Shown piece after piece: positions 61,275 through 64,000 of a DNA stretch of 64,000 nt; positions within the stretch are counted from its first letter, which is position 1, and each line of letters opens with the position of its first letter. The DNA comes from Lates calcarifer (lineage: Eukaryota; Chordata; Actinopteri; Centropomidae): assembly GCF_001640805.2 (NCBI RefSeq), contig NC_066848.1, forward strand, positions 11,106,896-11,170,895, in the 5' to 3' direction. A program made the position numbers and the translations under genes. The notes beneath the pieces were generated by a model that was not told the DNA's origin, made no database searches, and saw only the letters and a program-made list of their open reading frames with translations.

Positions 61275-63082
61275 TAAAAAAAAGTCTAAAATCTCAACAA
61301 CAAAAAAAAGAAAGAAAAAAAATTGCTGGATATGCTGGAAATCACAGTAACAGGAGTGCCCTTCATTTCATATTTATCACATACTTGCTGCTGTATAGCC
61401 TGTCACTATATTACTTACATAATCAATTCCTTGTTATTTCAGTGGAGAGACAAATCAGAGTTGTGGTCTGCAGTTAAAGCCAGGTCTCAGCGACCTGTCA
61501 TCTGTGGTGTACAGTTAGGAGGTGGCTAACCCCTAGGGGAGGAGAGAAAGTGCTGGGGGGTCTGAGGTGTAAAAACCCAGGAATTTCAGGGGCTGATAAA
61601 TGAGGCTCTTCCTAACTGCATATGGTATGTGTTTTAAACTGACTCCCCCTCGGCCCTCCTCGTAGCCAGCCATCCTTCATGAGGAGTTCAGGGGCCCTCC
61701 GCTGTACATGGGGGCCCTGTTTTGTTGCCAAGACAGGCCCCCTGCATAGGCTGCATATGGGACTGTATGACGTCTGGCTTGGCCGGCTTTCATGGATTGT
61801 TATGGTGGTGTTATGAAGGCTTCACATTGGGTCATTGTTAATTTACACTGACTTTGTAAGCTATTAGTTTTACAAAGAAAACGGTTTGTCACTCAGGATA
61901 TACACCTGCTACCTGAGAATAACAGAAGTAAAATTACAATAATTCTAAAAGGAAAACAGTCAAAAGGCATAGAATGAAATGACATCTGTCTGACGGTTTC
62001 TTAATGTGATCTTGAAGTAAGGAGAAACATGAAAACAGCTTTAACACCACCTTCCTTTAAATTGAGTCCACATATCCGAGTCTGGAGCCATTCTCTATTC
62101 AAAAGGCATGAACATGACACTGTGATGTTTCACAACATCCACAGCAGCACTCGTAAATTTTAAATGGTGACAATAGCATGACCTTTTTGGTGCAATGAGC
62201 ACTTAGTATTGGTCATTTCTGTGCGTTATAGCTGACTATTGGCCACGGTGGTTGCTCACCGTCCTGCTCAGTAGTCTTTTAACCAGCCAGCCGGACACAT
62301 ATGCCCCCCAGTTATTCCACCGGACCTTTACCTCCTCTCTTATAATAGCACCCCACTCTCTCAGTCTTTCCAATGTATTCTACTCATTGTTTACTGTACA
62401 TGCGGGTCCAGAGTAATAATAAATAAGGAGCGTGTGTGCCGTGCCAACATGATTGATTACGACAGGGAGGCAAGGTCAGGATGGAGGAACAGGCTAGGGC
62501 TGTCCGACTCATTGAGTTAACACTGTATCCGTATTGTATGAATGTCACCAGCGATCCTGTGATTTATTACTACAGCCACTGCTCAATTCTCCTTTTCTAC
62601 CTCCCCCCTTCTTTCGGTACCTGACCGAGATACAGGATATGAACAGAATTGTAGACAAAATTCAGTATGTCAGCAAGCAGGTTACATCTGTGTTGGAATA
62701 TTTTGGTTATTTTTTATTTAAATATCTTAACAAAACAAGTGTTAAAAAAATTAACTGGGAAAAGCAACAACTTACATTTTTCCCCCCTTTTTAAACGTGT
62801 TAATTTACATTTGTCACGCTTATATTTCAGGATTTTTTTTAAACAGGATATTCCCTCAGTAAACTTCTAATCTTTCTTCCATATCAAAGCAAGATGCAGT
62901 CACACAAACATACACACCTACATTATACCTGCAGTCTCTGGCCTGTGCACAATAACAACAACAACAACAAGGAAAAAAAAAAGCCGAAAGGGCTGACTGA
63001 ATTGTTTATTTGCTTGAATAACACACCAAAAAAAGTCATTGTCACTTTCAACAATATATACTGAACTACTCTTTCTTTTCAG

Positions 63083-63195
63083 AGGATCTAACCTTTCGTC
63101 TTGGACTGAATACACAATGCCCCTCTGGACCTCTGGACTGCTCACTCTTTAGTGCATGTCAAGAAGACACCAGTCTGGACTATTTCCTCTGGGAG
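63083..63195 (+). other. Possible unrecognised coding exon
   Basis: A strong acceptor (CTTTCTTTTCAG) precedes and a donor (GAG then GTGGGTAAG) follows. From 63085 one frame is open through the whole 111 nt with phase 0 at both ends. It gives 37 residues starting DLTFRLGLNTQCPSGPL and ending DYFLWE, with three cysteines. I do not recognise the family. The other two frames contain stops. No partner exon was identified, so this may be chance. Confidence 0.25.
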
Positions 63196-64000
63196 GTGGG
63201 TAAGCAAGCGCCACGCTCTGTCAGTTAGCGTAAAATGTTTCAGACTGAAGATGGATGGAGACGACGTGTCACTATGGCTCAACCGGGCTTTCACTGCTGC
63301 CATGGCCATGTCCTGGTCACATCAACCCAAGCGACCGAATCGCTAGGACCTGTCCTTCCTTTTGAGTTAGCATATACACTACATGACAGAGCTTGTGGCC
63401 TTCACTCACTCAGGGCAACAAAAAAGCAAAAAAAAAAAAAAAAAGAGGTTCTTTTGGTACGGGAGGTCGTCTGGATGAAACAGAATACTTTCATTGATTT
63501 GTTTTGTTTTAACACACTTTCACTGCTTTGATATAAAAAGAAGTGCTGCAGCATGTCAACAAGAAGTTATTTAAATTTCAAAATTTAGTGGTGCAGTCGG
63601 CAGTGATTGTCACTGATATTTTTGCATGGCTTGATTTCCAATCGCAGAACATCACAATTAAAGCAACCCAGCAGAACTAGAAAAACTCAAAGGGTCTGAC
63701 AAGAGAGGACCTTGACATGGAAAGTCTTGGAGTGCTGACCTCTGCATTTGACCTCCCCCAATATGTTTCCACAGGCAATTCCATAACTCTCCAGCCAACA
63801 TTTAAATGCTTCCTGTTTGACAGGAAGTTCCACATCACTCTGTGGGACCAGGGCTAGTGCTCAACTGTGCGAAACGGCAGCGGCAGAACCCAGAGTTAAT
63901 TTATATCATGTCTCATCACCTTTTTGTGGAAGACTGCACTCACACATGTACACAATCAGGCAGAGACAAACATTTGAGCGCAGGGCTTTTTGGTCATGCA

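Larger units (their letters stand above)
51701..64000. other. Region upstream of mgmt, no recognised gene
   Basis: This is 12.3 kb of mostly AT-rich sequence. It contains a (TA)n tract (56982-57035), a C run (58930-58947), a (CAC)n tract (59885-59903), a 35-base A run (61238-61272), a (CAA)n tract (62953-62970) and an A run (63429-63444). Two splice-bounded open segments, 58612-58821 on - and 63085-63195 on +, are described as findings. No frame could be tied to a known protein family. Confidence 0.55.

Noticed and set aside
62570..62690. A plus-strand segment reading YLTEIQDMNRIVDKIQYVSK before a possible donor
   Set aside because: Two frames are open, the donor (CAG|GTTACA) is weak, and no family match was recognised.

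Overview
The window is vertebrate nuclear DNA, most likely from a teleost fish. It has small GT-AG exons in long introns, many (CA)n and (CT)n microsatellites, and at least three copies of a short hAT-type repeat that I recognise from fish genomes. About 98% of the sequence is intronic or intergenic. Two protein-coding genes can be recognised, pointing towards each other. No bacterial-type operon, CRISPR array, phage or tRNA was seen.

Region 1 (1 to about 23.1 kb, + strand) is the 3' half of ebf3, a COE/EBF transcription factor. Eight exons encode the end of the segment before the IPT/TIG domain, the whole IPT/TIG domain, the atypical helix-loop-helix with its duplicated second helix, and the Ser/Thr/Pro-rich C-terminal transactivation region ending in SGLVVPPM. 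All exon phases join without a break, giving about 296 residues. The N-terminal DNA-binding-domain exons lie before base 1. A 3' UTR of about 1.5 kb follows, with an AATAAA at 23088-23093.

Region 2 (about 23.1-31.3 kb) is the spacer between the two converging 3' ends. Only simple repeats and a small tandem duplication were found there.

Region 3 (about 31.3-51.6 kb, - strand) is mgmt, O6-alkylguanine-DNA alkyltransferase. Four coding exons (48.6, 39.7, 35.1 and 32.0 kb) join in frame to a complete 188-residue protein. The nucleophilic Cys in PCHRV, the arginine finger, the active-site Tyr, the Asn hinge and all four zinc-site ligands are present. A candidate promoter with paired CCAAT boxes lies near 51.5 kb. 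The tail-to-tail ebf3-mgmt order matches human 10q26.3, which supports both identifications.

Region 4 (about 51.6-64 kb) has no recognised gene. It holds simple repeats, a long (TA)n tract and a 35-base poly(A) run. Two short open, splice-bounded segments (58.6 kb on -, 63.1 kb on +) may be exons of something unrecognised or chance.

The two genes are not functionally linked: one is a neuronal/mesenchymal/B-lineage family transcription factor, the other a DNA repair enzyme. Their pairing is conserved synteny, probably helped by regulatory elements in the long introns. I found no convincing new biological system. The points most worth checking are the missing segment of the ebf3 transactivation domain, the altered loop after the mgmt active site, and the two possible exons in the last 6 kb.
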